Below, piece after piece: positions 1 to 9,133 of a stretch of DNA of 64,000 nucleotides. The position numbers and the translations under genes were made by a program. Below the pieces are notes generated by a model. The model made no database searches and was not told the DNA's origin. It saw only the letters and a list, made by a program, of their open reading frames with translations. This DNA comes from Clostridium pasteurianum (GTDB lineage: Bacteria; Bacillota; Clostridia; Clostridiales; Clostridiaceae). Within the stretch, counting starts at the first letter, position 1. The number at the start of each line of letters is the position of its first letter. The stretch lies in the NCBI RefSeq assembly GCF_001705235.1, contig NZ_MCGV01000001.1, positions 1,302,001 to 1,366,000 of the forward strand. The letters are read 5' to 3'.

Positions 1-559
1 GAGGATCCTCATAAAAATTTACCTTCAAATTATTTTTTTCAAAAATTGCAACAGCTTCTGCAATACACTCTGCAGTAATATTTGTAAGATTAAGCTTTTC
101 TATTTTAAATTTTGGTTCTGCATTTATAAGATATGTATACTCAAAAAAGTGCTCAATAAGAGCACCTAATTCATCAGCATGTTTTTGTGCGATTTTAAGT
201 TTACCTCTCTCATCATCTGTCAATGTTCCTTTGGCTATGAGCTGCTGATATCCTTTTATAGCAGTAAGCGGCGTCCTTAAGTCATGAGAAATATCTGAAA
301 TCATTTCTTTAAAATGTTTTTCCTCACGAATAGCCTCAAGACGAAGATTTTCCTCCTCTTTGAGACATCTATTTATATTAGAAGCTAAAGTATTAAGTTC
401 TTTATTAAATAATGCTAAAGTAAGAGGCTTACGAGTATGTTCTGTAAGCCTTTTAGTTAAATCTTTATTAATGCCACGTAATTGCAGCTTCAAAAATGCA
501 ATATATAAAATAGATAGTATACTTAATATAATCAAAATACAAACTACAATTACTAACAT
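1..559 (-). CDS. Sensor histidine kinase, partial (3' end beyond window)
   Basis: Reading the minus strand from the ATG at 559 gives 186 residues open to the window edge. Residues about 1-24 form one hydrophobic membrane anchor, so there is almost no extracellular sensor. A phosphoacceptor box ISDISHDLRTPLTAIKGY follows, with His at about residue 92. The catalytic ATPase domain lies outside the window. This architecture (short anchor, HAMP-less linker, HisKA) is typical of intramembrane-sensing kinases paired with peptide-antibiotic ABC transporters. The gene follows the ABC permease by 17 bases and ends the series regulator, ATPase, permease, kinase, so it is probably the partner of the OmpR-type regulator at 2388-3068. 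The inducing ligand is not deducible. Confidence 0.9.
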   Translation of the reverse strand, partial: MLVIVVCILIILSILSILYIAFLKLQLRGINKDLTKRLTEHTRKPLTLALFNKELNTLASNINRCLKEEENLRLEAIREEKHFKEMISDISHDLRTPLTAIKGYQQLIAKGTLTDDERGKLKIAQKHADELGALIEHFFEYTYLINAEPKFKIEKLNLTNITAECIAEAVAIFEKNNLKVNFYEDP

Positions 560-576
560 TTTAATCAACCTTTCAA

Positions 577-1374
577 TTACTTAATTTCTGCTCTCCTAAA
601 TGCATAGCAAGTAATAGCAATCATTATAATTATACATATTAAGCTAACAATAAATGCCCTTGCAATATCTCCTGCTCCTGTATTTAGTGCCATAAAAACA
701 TATTTACTTCCATATGGAGTGCATTCAATAATATTTTTAAATGTTTTAGCGCTTGCTTCTAATTTGCTCATCTGTGAAAAAAGAATTGTAATGCCATAAT
801 ATACAGCCACGACAACAACTGGTTTCTTAAAAACAATAGCAAATGGTATACAAAGGCCTAGCTGTGCAATATATATAAATACCAAGGCAAACATAATTGC
901 TAATATTTTAAATCCTTGTAATAAAGAAATAGCTTTACCACCTTCAGTTGTAATTAAATTTAAAAAACCAACTGATACTCCACCCATATTAAATTTATAA
1001 CCAGTTTCAATTGCAATACCTGTTGCTATAAAATATGGCAGTAAAATAACAAGGCAACTTATGAAAAATACAATGGCTTTACTAATAACAACCTGACATC
1101 TACTATTTCCATTTACAATAGCTTCATGAATTGTTCTATTATCAAAATCGCCACAAATAAAAACACCTGCAAGAACAGCTCCAAGAATACCCATCATATT
1201 TGCATCAGAAAACAGAAATCCAATTCCCGTTGTACCCGTATTAAGTTTTCCTTTCTGTATTAAATATGCCATTATAGTCATAGTTAATGCACTTATAACT
1301 GTAATTGCAAATATAATTTTAATTGCCTTTGATTTACGTAACTTGAATAAATCGGCCTTAATTAAATTATACAT
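577..1374 (-). CDS. ABC-2 type permease of a BcrA-like exporter
   Basis: Integral membrane protein of 265 residues with about six hydrophobic segments and the layout of ABC-2 permeases that pair with BcrA/LtnF-like ATPases. It opens with MYNLIKADLFKLRKS, a common cytoplasmic start for this family. The ATG at 1374 is chosen over an upstream in-frame ATG at 1428 because it has AGGTGG seven bases in front. That start overlaps the ATPase stop by eight bases, indicating translational coupling. Probable role: membrane part of an exporter giving resistance to, or immunity against, a peptide antibiotic. The substrate is inferred only from family and context. Confidence 0.87.
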   Translation of the reverse strand: MYNLIKADLFKLRKSKAIKIIFAITVISALTMTIMAYLIQKGKLNTGTTGIGFLFSDANMMGILGAVLAGVFICGDFDNRTIHEAIVNGNSRCQVVISKAIVFFISCLVILLPYFIATGIAIETGYKFNMGGVSVGFLNLITTEGGKAISLLQGFKILAIMFALVFIYIAQLGLCIPFAIVFKKPVVVVAVYYGITILFSQMSKLEASAKTFKNIIECTPYGSKYVFMALNTGAGDIARAFIVSLICIIIMIAITCYAFRRAEIK

Positions 1375-2290
1375 TTTCGCCACCTCTGGCAACAGATACA
1401 AAGTAATCCTCAAGTGTATCGCCTTCACTCGAAAAATTTGTAACTATAATTTCATTTTCAAAAAGAGTTCTTGCAATCCGCTCTTTTTCATCTGCATAAT
1501 CATATAGTTTAATTGATTTGTCTGACATAACTTTATAGTTTGTTGTCTTCAGCTTCATTTCTAAAACACTAGCTAATTTTTCTGGTTCCGTTGAATTTAT
1601 GAGAATATAATGTTTGCAGCTTTCTTCAAGCTCATCAAGTGTCAGTCTTTGCTTGATTTCTCCTTTGTGAATGATTATATAATTAGTTGCAGTCTGGTAC
1701 ATCTCCGGTAGGTTATGGCTAGAAATTAAAATTGTCATTTGCTTCTCTTCACATAATTTCTTTAATAAATTGCGAATCTCAACCACGCCTATTGGATCAA
1801 GCCCATTTATTGGTTCATCCAAAATAAGCAATTCTGGATTACCAAGGAGAGCAATAGCAATTCCTAGGCGCTGCTTCATACCAAGAGAAAAGTTTTTTGC
1901 TTTCTTTTTGCCTGTACCTGTAAGATTAACAAGTTCCAAAACTTCATCCTCAATTTTTTCATCTGGAATACCTTTCATAATTCTATGAAACCTTATATTT
2001 TCTTTCGCCGTCATGTTAGGATCAAGACTTGGATACTCAATCATGGAACCAAGCCTTTTTCGTTCAACCTGTAAAGCCTTTTCACCAGTATGCCCAAAAA
2101 GTTCAATACTTCCGCTAGTTGGAAAAGTAAGTCCTGTAACAAGCTTCATAAATGTAGATTTTCCAGCACCATTTCGTCCAATTAGCCCATATATTTTACC
2201 AGACTCCATAGTCACTGATACATTATTTAAAACAGTAACACCATGATAGCTTTTAATAAGATTCTCTGTTTTTAAAACATATTTAACCAT
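1367..2290 (-). CDS. ABC transporter ATP-binding protein, BcrA-like
   Basis: Single nucleotide-binding domain of 307 residues. Walker A GRNGAGKS is at about 38-45, the signature NFSLGMKQR at about 137, and Walker B LLILDEPINGLD follows by about 20 residues. The C-terminal ~80 residues are the variable tail typical of BcrA-type ATPases. It is encoded between the response regulator (gap 97 bases) and the permease it overlaps, so the two form one exporter. By family it would couple ATP hydrolysis to removal of a peptide antibiotic such as bacitracin or a lantibiotic from the membrane. The actual ligand cannot be read from sequence. Confidence 0.92.
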   Translation of the reverse strand: MVKYVLKTENLIKSYHGVTVLNNVSVTMESGKIYGLIGRNGAGKSTFMKLVTGLTFPTSGSIELFGHTGEKALQVERKRLGSMIEYPSLDPNMTAKENIRFHRIMKGIPDEKIEDEVLELVNLTGTGKKKAKNFSLGMKQRLGIAIALLGNPELLILDEPINGLDPIGVVEIRNLLKKLCEEKQMTILISSHNLPEMYQTATNYIIIHKGEIKQRLTLDELEESCKHYILINSTEPEKLASVLEMKLKTTNYKVMSDKSIKLYDYADEKERIARTLFENEIIVTNFSSEGDTLEDYFVSVARGGENV

Positions 2291-2387
2291 TCTTGTTCAC
2301 CTCTGTCCTTCCTACAATACACAGTATAATGTCCAAAGGTTTAGAAAAAGTTAAGTTACTCACAGAAAGTGTCAAGAAAAAGATAAT

Positions 2388-3068
2388 TCATTCTTTATAT
2401 AGACGATAGCCAAGTCCCCATACCGTTTCAATATATTTTTCCTTTGAATTTGCCTTTTTTAGTTTATTTCTTAAATTACTTATATGAGTTTTAACTGCAT
2501 TGTCATCACCAAGATATTCCTCTTGCCATATTGATTCATAAAGATTAGCTTTTGTAAATACCTTTCCTTTATTCTCCATTAGCATTTCTAATATCATGTA
2601 TTCTTTAGCCGTTAATTCTACTAAAACATCATTTACATTAACACGCTTAATAATATTATCAAGCACCATATCCTTGTACTTAAATGTTTCCCCTGCTTGT
2701 GCTTTGTTTCGTAAGCGTCTTAAATTAGCTTCTACCCTTGCTGTTACTTCACCTAAATCAAATGGCTTCGTAATATAATCATCAGCTCCAAGCTTCAAAA
2801 TATCTATCTTTGTGCTAACCATATCCTTTGCAGAAATAACTATAACAGGAGTTTGACAAAATTTCCTCATTTCTTTTAATATTTCATCTCCACTTTTATA
2901 TGGAAGCATAATATCAAGCAAAACCAAATCATATTTTAAACTTTTAATTTCCTTTATGCCTTCTATACCTGTATAGGCTGATTTCACATCATAACCCGCA
3001 TCTGTCAAAGCTTCTTTTAGCATTAAATTAACATCTTTATTATCTTCAACAATAAGTATGGTATTCAT
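2388..3068 (-). CDS. OmpR/PhoB-family response regulator
   Basis: 226-residue two-domain regulator. The receiver domain has acidic pair Glu8/Asp9, phosphoacceptor Asp52 in LVLLDIMLP and conserved Lys in ITKPFD. The C-terminal winged helix (about 130-226) ends with ETVWGLGYRL, the OmpR-type wing. The ATG at 3068 is preferred to one at 3104 because AAGGGGG lies seven bases upstream and the protein then begins MNTILIVEDN, exactly at the receiver. It heads the group with the ABC exporter and partial kinase and probably activates the exporter in response to that kinase. Confidence 0.94.
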   Translation of the reverse strand: MNTILIVEDNKDVNLMLKEALTDAGYDVKSAYTGIEGIKEIKSLKYDLVLLDIMLPYKSGDEILKEMRKFCQTPVIVISAKDMVSTKIDILKLGADDYITKPFDLGEVTARVEANLRRLRNKAQAGETFKYKDMVLDNIIKRVNVNDVLVELTAKEYMILEMLMENKGKVFTKANLYESIWQEEYLGDDNAVKTHISNLRNKLKKANSKEKYIETVWGLGYRLYKE

Positions 3069-3150
3069 AGAATCCCCCTTAATAGCTTTAGTATATAACT
3101 TCATTATACACTGATTATTTTAGCAATATATATACTTAATCATAAAAATA

Positions 3151-3190
3151 AATACGCATAGCAAAAATTAATATCTCTACTGTGCGTATT
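3151..3190 (-). terminator. Probable intrinsic terminator after the chemoreceptor gene
   Basis: Inverted repeat AATACGCA (3151-3158) / TGCGTATT (3183-3190) around a 24-base loop. Read on the minus strand, the second arm runs into TATTTATTTTTA. It lies between the chemoreceptor stop and the response-regulator start, in the right direction to end the chemoreceptor transcript. Confidence 0.5.
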
Positions 3191-3236
3191 TTATATAATA
3201 TCTTAAATTTGTATATTTACAAGCCAGAATAACCTA

Positions 3237-4952
3237 TTATGCTATTTTAAACTTTGATACCATTTCGTTAAGATTTTGAGCTAACTGTGCCTGATTTTGA
3301 GCTGTTATTGCTACCTGTTCTGTTGCTTTTGATACCTCATCGACACTTGCTTTTATTCCTTCAGCATGTTCAGATGATGCTTGCTGAGTTTCAGCCATAC
3401 TTTGAGAAGCGCTGCTTACCTGATCTACTGTAGCAGCAAGCTCTTCCGACATTGCAGCAATTTCCTCTGATACTTTACTTATAAAATCAGCATCATCATA
3501 ATACTGCTGTCCAACTTTATTGAATGCTGTAAACCTCTGAAGTACATCTTCATTTATAAATTTCAACACTTCATCACTATTTGAAGAAAGATTCTTAAAT
3601 GCCTCTTGTACTTTGGTTATAGTAGAATCGATCCCAGCTACAGATTGAGCTGATTGTTCTGCAAGCTTTCCAACTTCATCTGCTACTACAGCAAATCCTT
3701 TACCTGCCTCGCCTGCTCTTGCAGCTTCTATTGATGCATTTAAAGCTAATAGATTTGTCTGCTCTGAAATGCTTGCTATAGTATCTGCCATAACTTTTAT
3801 ATTATCAACTACTTTTCCCTCTTCTATAGCTTCAACTATTTTATTTTTCTTTTCTGAATATAAGTTTTTAGTCTCTTCTGTAGACTTTTTAACATATTCA
3901 TTACTCTCTACAGCTCTATTTTTTGAATCATTTGAGCTATTACTTTGGTCCATAGTTTTTGACGATAATTCATTTATACTTGAATTTACTTCTTCTACTG
4001 ATGCATTTATTTCCTCTGAAGAAGCACTCATATTTTCAATTCCTGACACAATATTACTTACAGCATCATCTATACTAGCTGCCTTAGATGATAATTCTTC
4101 AGAAGTAGCCGAAAGTTCTTCACTTGCAGCACTCATATCCTCGGCATTACCCATAATTGTTTTTACAAGTCCTGCAACATGTTTCTGTGAAGAATTAAGA
4201 GAAGCTCCTACTTTTCCAAGCTCATCTTTACGTGTTATTTCAATAGGTGTTGAAAAATCAAATTTACTAAAACGTTCTGCCATTTTTTCAATTTTCTTAA
4301 GTGGTCCGTTTATATGGTTTGCCATAAGTATTCCAAGTATAATTGAAAGCGCTATACTAAGAATAATCACACCTATTGATATGTATACAGCACTAATAAA
4401 AATCTTCTGACTGCTATTATAATCATTATCAGCTAATTTTAAGTTAAGGCTTATTTCACTATCTAATACAGAAAAAGCTAATTTTCTATTTTTTGAAACA
4501 TCTTCATAGTAAGCTTCAGCCTCATCATAATTGTTCTGCTTAACCAATTCAATAAATTTTTCCCTTGATGATCTCCACTTAGCTAAATAATCATTAAGTT
4601 TAGAGTATTCTTCCCTATCCTGTTCTGTAACAATTGTAGATTTATATTCACTTAATAACTTGTTATCCTGAACTTTCAAATCATCAATTTCTTTAATAAC
4701 AGTGTCTATATTATCTTTATTCTTTTCATTTCTTAAATATATGATATCTGCTCTTATTTCTGTTAGATTTGTCTTTAATTCTTTTAACTCATTTGTACCC
4801 TTTAAATCAATGTTATATATATTTTTTAAATTATTATTTATGCTTCTACTTCCATTTATACCAATTATGCCAACTATAAGTGTTAGTAAAGAAACAATTA
4901 TAAATACTAAAGTCAGTTTTTTAAATATTTTCATATCCGATATTACTCTCAT
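3237..4952 (-). CDS. Methyl-accepting chemotaxis protein (4HB sensor, HAMP, signalling domain)
   Basis: 571-residue membrane chemoreceptor. A first membrane segment spans about 15-35. An extracellular helical region (about 36-185) resembles the 4HB_MCP sensor. A second membrane segment is at about 188-210, HAMP at about 211-265, and a long coiled signalling domain carries the hairpin tip [20 protein letters not shown]. The tip is intact, so it should couple to CheA/CheW encoded elsewhere. AAAAGGAG precedes the ATG at 4952; an internal ATG six codons later lacks a comparable site. The gene stands alone. The ligand is unknown, as is usual for 4HB sensors. Confidence 0.93.
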   Translation of the reverse strand: MRVISDMKIFKKLTLVFIIVSLLTLIVGIIGINGSRSINNNLKNIYNIDLKGTNELKELKTNLTEIRADIIYLRNEKNKDNIDTVIKEIDDLKVQDNKLLSEYKSTIVTEQDREEYSKLNDYLAKWRSSREKFIELVKQNNYDEAEAYYEDVSKNRKLAFSVLDSEISLNLKLADNDYNSSQKIFISAVYISIGVIILSIALSIILGILMANHINGPLKKIEKMAERFSKFDFSTPIEITRKDELGKVGASLNSSQKHVAGLVKTIMGNAEDMSAASEELSATSEELSSKAASIDDAVSNIVSGIENMSASSEEINASVEEVNSSINELSSKTMDQSNSSNDSKNRAVESNEYVKKSTEETKNLYSEKKNKIVEAIEEGKVVDNIKVMADTIASISEQTNLLALNASIEAARAGEAGKGFAVVADEVGKLAEQSAQSVAGIDSTITKVQEAFKNLSSNSDEVLKFINEDVLQRFTAFNKVGQQYYDDADFISKVSEEIAAMSEELAATVDQVSSASQSMAETQQASSEHAEGIKASVDEVSKATEQVAITAQNQAQLAQNLNEMVSKFKIA

Positions 4953-5040
4953 ATTTTTCTCCTTTTATATATTTTTATTATAGGTGCTTGCAAAATTATA
5001 TAAATACTTACATGCTGGCTTTAAAATAATATATATTTAT

Positions 5041-5067
5041 AATTCTCATTAATTCTCATTTTTAATT
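5041..5067. repeat. Short direct repeat, AATTCTCATT
   Basis: The decamer AATTCTCATT occurs twice back to back and a third partial copy (AATTCTC) follows after three bases. It lies upstream of the chemoreceptor gene, about 90-115 bases from its start. No function is evident; it may be replication slippage. Confidence 0.5.
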
Positions 5068-5222
5068 CTCAGTGCCATTACTTTATATAACAATTACAAG
5101 CTTAAAATTTTGGGTTATTAACCTTTAGTAATTTAATTTTGTAGTTTCCAAATTTTCCAGCAGCTTTCTACCATAATTCACCCCCCAATAAAGCTAAAAA
5201 TGAACTAAATACCATAATCGAA

Positions 5223-5450
5223 AGAATGCGCTACCAATGGAACAAAATATGCAATTTGTTTCATTAGTAACGCATTCTATAAGTACTTTTTAATTCATAA
5301 TAAGCAAATAATCAAAACTATATCACTTATAGTAAGATGATATGCAAACTTTTTTTGTTATATTATAGATAATTCTGCAATATAAGGTTCTATATTGTCT
5401 TATAAAATGGTATAATAAAGATGTTAATGAAACAAATTGCATATTTTGTT
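5223..5450. repeat. Intergenic hairpin plus inverted 26-base copy of its loop (MITE-like)
   Basis: Bases 5223-5278 form an imperfect hairpin whose arms begin AGAATGCG and end CGCATTCT, about 23 paired bases with three mismatches that become G-U pairs in the minus-strand RNA. Its central 26 bases (5241-5266) recur exactly, inverted, at 5425-5450. The 26-mer pair thus bounds a 210-bp AT-rich segment. The gap 4953-5608 has no convincing gene. This looks like a non-autonomous mobile remnant or a regulatory inverted repeat; no coding content was found inside. Confidence 0.6.
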
Positions 5451-5608
5451 TATTAATTTTTTAATGTTATAAAAATCCTGAACTTACTATTTTAACTGAC
5501 CTAACAAAGAAAACCTTTAGAATTATTTAAAATCCTAAAGGCATAAATTTTTTTAACAAATTCATAAAATAAATCTTAATTTTTCAAATGATTTTGCAAC
5601 TTTTATTT

Positions 5609-6346
5609 TTATTTTTTACAATAAATTTTAATTGCCTCTGACATAAATGCTGCTGTTCCTTCACCAGTTTTGTCAATATTTTTCTTAAATCGCTCATCGG
5701 CCAAATACATTTCTCCAAGACCACTTAAAATTTCATTTGTACATTTATAAAATCTTTCTGTAATAAAATTCTGCCACTTACTTACAAGCGCCTGAACCTC
5801 CTCACTATCTGGAGCCTTATCCTTATTATCCGCAAAAGCTTTTAAAATTTCTTTGCTTTCTTCATTTATTTGCTGCCAATTTTTCTTACTGTAATTCTTA
5901 GTCTTCTTCTCACTTTCAGCATAGGCATCAGAATTACCCCATCGCTCTTTAACTTCCTTCTCATATTTTATCTTCATATTTTCAATCTCAGTCATATCAA
6001 ATTCATTAAAACTCATACTACCCTCTCCTCCTATTGTTTTATCTACAAGATTTATTAATCTATCAATTCTCTCACGCTTTTTAATGAGCAGTTCTTTGTG
6101 CTCCTTTAACGCTTCTGTTTTATCAAATTTGGAACTTGTAACAATGTCCTTGATTTCATTAAGTGGGAAATCTAACTCTTTAAAAAATAATATTTGCTGA
6201 AGAAGTGCAATAGCATCCTCATCATACAGACGATACCCCGTCTCAGTGATTTTACTTGGTTTTAGTAAATCTATTTCATCATAATAGTGAAGTGTTCTTA
6301 CAGTTACTCCTGCTAATTTTGCAACCTCATTTATCTTCAATTCCAA
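5609..6346 (-). CDS. MerR-family regulator with TipAS domain (TipA-like)
   Basis: 245 residues. The N-terminal MerR winged helix (about 1-70) contains VTVRTLHYYDEIDLL and TGYRLYDEDA. A coiled coil follows (about 75-105), then a C-terminal all-helical region (about 110-243) matching the TipAS drug-binding domain. The start is read as TTG at 6346 because an upstream ATG at 6357 runs into a stop after eight codons; AGGAGG stands about ten bases ahead. TipA-type proteins bind thiopeptides or other drugs and activate their own and efflux promoters. A MerR-type promoter directly upstream suggests autoregulation. The effector and other targets are unknown. Confidence 0.9.
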   Translation of the reverse strand: MELKINEVAKLAGVTVRTLHYYDEIDLLKPSKITETGYRLYDEDAIALLQQILFFKELDFPLNEIKDIVTSSKFDKTEALKEHKELLIKKRERIDRLINLVDKTIGGEGSMSFNEFDMTEIENMKIKYEKEVKERWGNSDAYAESEKKTKNYSKKNWQQINEESKEILKAFADNKDKAPDSEEVQALVSKWQNFITERFYKCTNEILSGLGEMYLADERFKKNIDKTGEGTAAFMSEAIKIYCKK

Positions 6347-6435
6347 AAATCATTTACCTCCTTTAAAATATGAGCAGTAGGTATTACGCTAGCTTCAAAT
6401 ATAGTTTTACCTTGTCTAATTGCTTTAATGTTCAT
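6337..6435 (-). CDS. Possible 32-residue leader peptide overlapping the MerR gene
   Basis: Minus-strand ORF from ATG 6435 to TGA ending at 6337. It begins MNIKAIRQGKTIFEA and ends VNDFWN. AGAGGTAAAG sits just before its ATG. Its stop overlaps the TTG start of the TipA-like gene by ten bases, and the ribosome binding site of that gene lies inside it, so translation of the two should be coupled. It is the first ORF after the MerR-type promoter. I do not recognise the peptide. It could be a regulatory leader, or the remnant start of an older fused reading frame. Confidence 0.5.
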   Translation of the reverse strand: MNIKAIRQGKTIFEASVIPTAHILKEVNDFWN

Positions 6436-6466
6436 ACTTTACCTCTTTCCGTCCCAGGACAATTAT

Positions 6467-6497
6467 AGAATACACTATTACGGTACGTTAAAGTCAA
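6467..6497 (-). promoter_or_regulatory. MerR-type promoter with 19-bp spacer and operator dyad
   Basis: Minus strand: TTGACT (6492-6497), 19-base spacer, TATTCT (6467-6472). The spacer region holds a dyad of the form ACTnTnACG-nnn-CGTnAnAGT at 6474-6494. A long 19-20 bp spacer with a symmetric operator between -35 and -10 is the hallmark of promoters activated by MerR proteins, so the TipA-like gene just downstream probably regulates itself. Confidence 0.75.
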
Positions 6498-6607
6498 GCA
6501 TATTTTTTGCAAATAAAAAAGTAGCTCACTTTTTATGATATTATATAAAGTGTGTCACTTATCACATATAGTTATAGTAAAAACTGATTTTATTTAGGGG
6601 GATTTAT

Positions 6608-7570
6608 ATGAAAATATCAATATTTGAAGTAGCACTTTTAGGATCAGATGATGCTGATTGGAAAAAATTAAAACAGCTAGACCCAGTTGAAAATATAGAA
6701 AAATACATCGATGTTATGAATGATGAACTTATAGAAAAAGCTCAAAACGCAGACATGATTATTTGTAATAGTGGTAATTATATGAGTGGAACTCTATCTA
6801 AATTACCTAATTTAAAATATCTAGGACTTATGACAACAGGCTATAACCAAGTGGATATGGGATATGCTCGAAAAAACAATATCACTGTAACCAATATACC
6901 TACATATGGTACAATGTCTGTAGCACAACATATTATGGGATTATTGCTTGAAATATGCTCCAAAGTTGGATTTTACAACGAAGCAGTCAAAAGAATATAC
7001 TGGCAGGATGAAAATCAATTTATGTTCCGTATCGGAAAACAATTTGAATTAGCTGGAAAAACCATGGGTATATTGGGTCTTGGTAATATTGGATTTGCCC
7101 TTGCAAAAATGGCACATGGTTTTGGTATGAACGTAATTGGCTATACAAAACATAGAAACCCTAGTTTCGATGATGATTTTATTGAATATGTTGATAAGGA
7201 AACCTTATGGTCCCGTTCAAATGTTATATCTTTAAATGCAACTCTAAATGAAGAGACCATTAAAATCATTAATGATGAAACCATATCTAAAATGCAGGAC
7301 GGAGTAATTATCTTAAATGGAGCAAGAGGGCAAATGATTGATGAAGAAGCTCTTGCTAGAGGAATTTACAGCGGTAAAATATATGCTGCTGGCCTTGATA
7401 CCTTAGCCAAAGAACCTCCAAAACCAAACAATCCACTATTAGGTCTTCCACAATGTATAATCACACCTCACATGGCATGGTCAACTAAAGAAGCAAGGAA
7501 GCGTATTGTAGATATTGCTATAGATAATGCTATAAATTACATTAATGGTACTCCTACTAACGTAATTTAA
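6608..7570 (+). CDS. D-isomer specific 2-hydroxyacid dehydrogenase
   Basis: 320-residue NAD(P)-dependent oxidoreductase that interconverts 2-oxoacids and D-2-hydroxyacids, close in type to glycerate dehydrogenase/hydroxypyruvate reductase. The Rossmann motif GLGNIG is at 157-162. The catalytic triad is visible as Arg240 (NGARGQ), Glu269 (AKEPP) and His288 (TPHMAWS). Full length and intact. GGGGG lies before the ATG. It is one of only four plus-strand genes, convergent with the sugar locus and divergent from the MerR gene. Exact substrate (glyceraldehyde-derived acids, lactate or others) cannot be assigned. Confidence 0.9.
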   Translation: MKISIFEVALLGSDDADWKKLKQLDPVENIEKYIDVMNDELIEKAQNADMIICNSGNYMSGTLSKLPNLKYLGLMTTGYNQVDMGYARKNNITVTNIPTYGTMSVAQHIMGLLLEICSKVGFYNEAVKRIYWQDENQFMFRIGKQFELAGKTMGILGLGNIGFALAKMAHGFGMNVIGYTKHRNPSFDDDFIEYVDKETLWSRSNVISLNATLNEETIKIINDETISKMQDGVIILNGARGQMIDEEALARGIYSGKIYAAGLDTLAKEPPKPNNPLLGLPQCIITPHMAWSTKEARKRIVDIAIDNAINYINGTPTNVI

Positions 7571-7578
7571 CAAAAATA

Positions 7579-7612
7579 CAAGGGTGAGAATTTATTTTTA
7601 TTTCCACCCTTG
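7579..7612. terminator. Bidirectional terminator between convergent genes
   Basis: Arms CAAGGGTG (7579-7586) and CACCCTTG (7605-7612) around an 18-base loop. A-rich and T-rich flanks occur on both sides. It lies between the stops of the plus-strand dehydrogenase and the minus-strand GH13 gene. Confidence 0.75.
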
Positions 7613-7647
7613 CATTTAAAATATTTATATAAAAATTGATTTTACTG

Positions 7648-9117
7648 TTATACTAAATAAACATCATTTTCACCTTTATCATTAATATAATATATTTCAG
7701 TCTTATTGTTTTTTAAATCTATAAACAAACTGCATTTTTTATCATCCTTACTCCAGGCAAGTTTAATTTCATCTTTAGGAGAATCTACAACTTTAAAATC
7801 TCCATCAAATGCATCATACTCATTTCTAAATCTAATAAGCTTTAATAACCTTTGAACTACTTTCTTTTGAATTGCCTCTTCTATTTCCTCTGTGCTGAAG
7901 TTATGACGATTAATTTCTCGCCTTTCACCAGTACTCTTTGCACGCTCAAAATCATTTTCTCCAGCAAGCAATCCAACATAATACACTTGCGGTATTCCTG
8001 GTGTAAAAAATTGAATAGCTCTTGCAGCTAGATATGCATCATCATCACAGTTTAAGGCAGAATAATATGAACATTGAATTTGGTGAACGTCAAAGCCATC
8101 TTTATCCTTATACTTATCTGTTAAAATACGGCTTAAAGTTGCCCCTCTTTCTACGCATAAATCCACCACTTTTCTAGCAGCTTTACTATCAATAAGATCA
8201 TCCATATCAGGTTTTACTGGTATACCATCATGACAGTCAAGAGTTGTAAACTGCTTATTAGGCCGATTTTTTAAATACTCACAAAGTTTCTCACTTGATT
8301 TATTTATTAGTGTATCAAGAACAGTGTATGGCAAAATAAAATCATAAATCCAAAAGCCATGCTCTGCTAGTTTATATTGAGTTTCATACTGTGAATGTAC
8401 TTCCGGTAAAAGTTCTATTCCTAAAGAATTTGCCAGTTCCATAATCCAATCTAAAAATTCATATATATCCGGTTCTACAAAAAAACAGCTTGTTCCAAGT
8501 TTCTTTATAACATATCCCACAGCATCTAATCTTACTATTTTGATACCATGCTTGCTAAAATTAACAAAGAAATCTTTAAGCAGCTCTTTTACCTTTTCAG
8601 ATCTTATATCTAAATCTATCTGCTCTGATGGATCTGTTTTTCCAAAAGTTGTCCATACTTTTTCTTCATCATAAGTTTCCTCTATTTTGAAAGTAGAATA
8701 CGGACGCCCTCTTCTAAGAAATATCTTTTCTATATCTTCTTTATTAGGTTCACCATTTTGCCAGAACTTATCTAAAGTAATAAAGAAATCAGCATACTTA
8801 GATTTTCTTCCTTTCTTTAGAAAATCCTGAAAATACTCCGACTTTCTAGAGATATGGTTAACCATTAAATCCACTAATATATCAAAGTTTTCACCTATAG
8901 AACTTATATCCTCCCATGTGCCAAATTTAGGTTCTATCTCGAGATAAGTAAGCGGCGCAAATCCCCTATCACCAGAGGACGGAAATGGCGGTAAAATATG
9001 AACACCTCCGCTGCAAATATCTAAAAAATTTTTTAATAAAACACTATTAAGAGTTTTTAAATCTCCGCCCAAGGAATCTGCATAAGTAATAAGTTGTACT
9101 TTATTTTTTACTGACAT
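7648..9117 (-). CDS. gtfA: Sucrose phosphorylase-type GH13 enzyme
   Basis: 489 residues in GH13 subfamily 18. The (beta/alpha)8 catalytic residues are visible: nucleophile Asp198 in IVRLDAVGY, acid/base Glu239 in LLPEVHSQY and Asp297 in TLDCHDG. The late segment PGIPQVYYVGLLAG is characteristic of sucrose phosphorylases. The enzyme cleaves sucrose with phosphate to glucose 1-phosphate and fructose, in the cytoplasm (no signal peptide). Related activities in the subfamily (sucrose 6'-phosphate, glucosylglycerol or glucosylglycerate phosphorylase) cannot be excluded. ATG 9117 is chosen over 9165 because GGGAGGT precedes it and the protein then starts at the domain. It is last in the sugar operon, 16 bases after a PfkB kinase that could handle the fructose. 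Confidence 0.88.
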   Translation of the reverse strand: MSVKNKVQLITYADSLGGDLKTLNSVLLKNFLDICSGGVHILPPFPSSGDRGFAPLTYLEIEPKFGTWEDISSIGENFDILVDLMVNHISRKSEYFQDFLKKGRKSKYADFFITLDKFWQNGEPNKEDIEKIFLRRGRPYSTFKIEETYDEEKVWTTFGKTDPSEQIDLDIRSEKVKELLKDFFVNFSKHGIKIVRLDAVGYVIKKLGTSCFFVEPDIYEFLDWIMELANSLGIELLPEVHSQYETQYKLAEHGFWIYDFILPYTVLDTLINKSSEKLCEYLKNRPNKQFTTLDCHDGIPVKPDMDDLIDSKAARKVVDLCVERGATLSRILTDKYKDKDGFDVHQIQCSYYSALNCDDDAYLAARAIQFFTPGIPQVYYVGLLAGENDFERAKSTGERREINRHNFSTEEIEEAIQKKVVQRLLKLIRFRNEYDAFDGDFKVVDSPKDEIKLAWSKDDKKCSLFIDLKNNKTEIYYINDKGENDVYLV

Positions 9118-9133
9118 GCAATGTACCTCCCAT

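Noticed and set aside
3769-4410. A 213-codon plus-strand frame opposite the chemoreceptor gene.
   Set aside because: It lies antisense to the well-conserved HAMP and signalling regions, and its Ser/Phe-rich product mirrors the Glu/Lys-rich coding strand.
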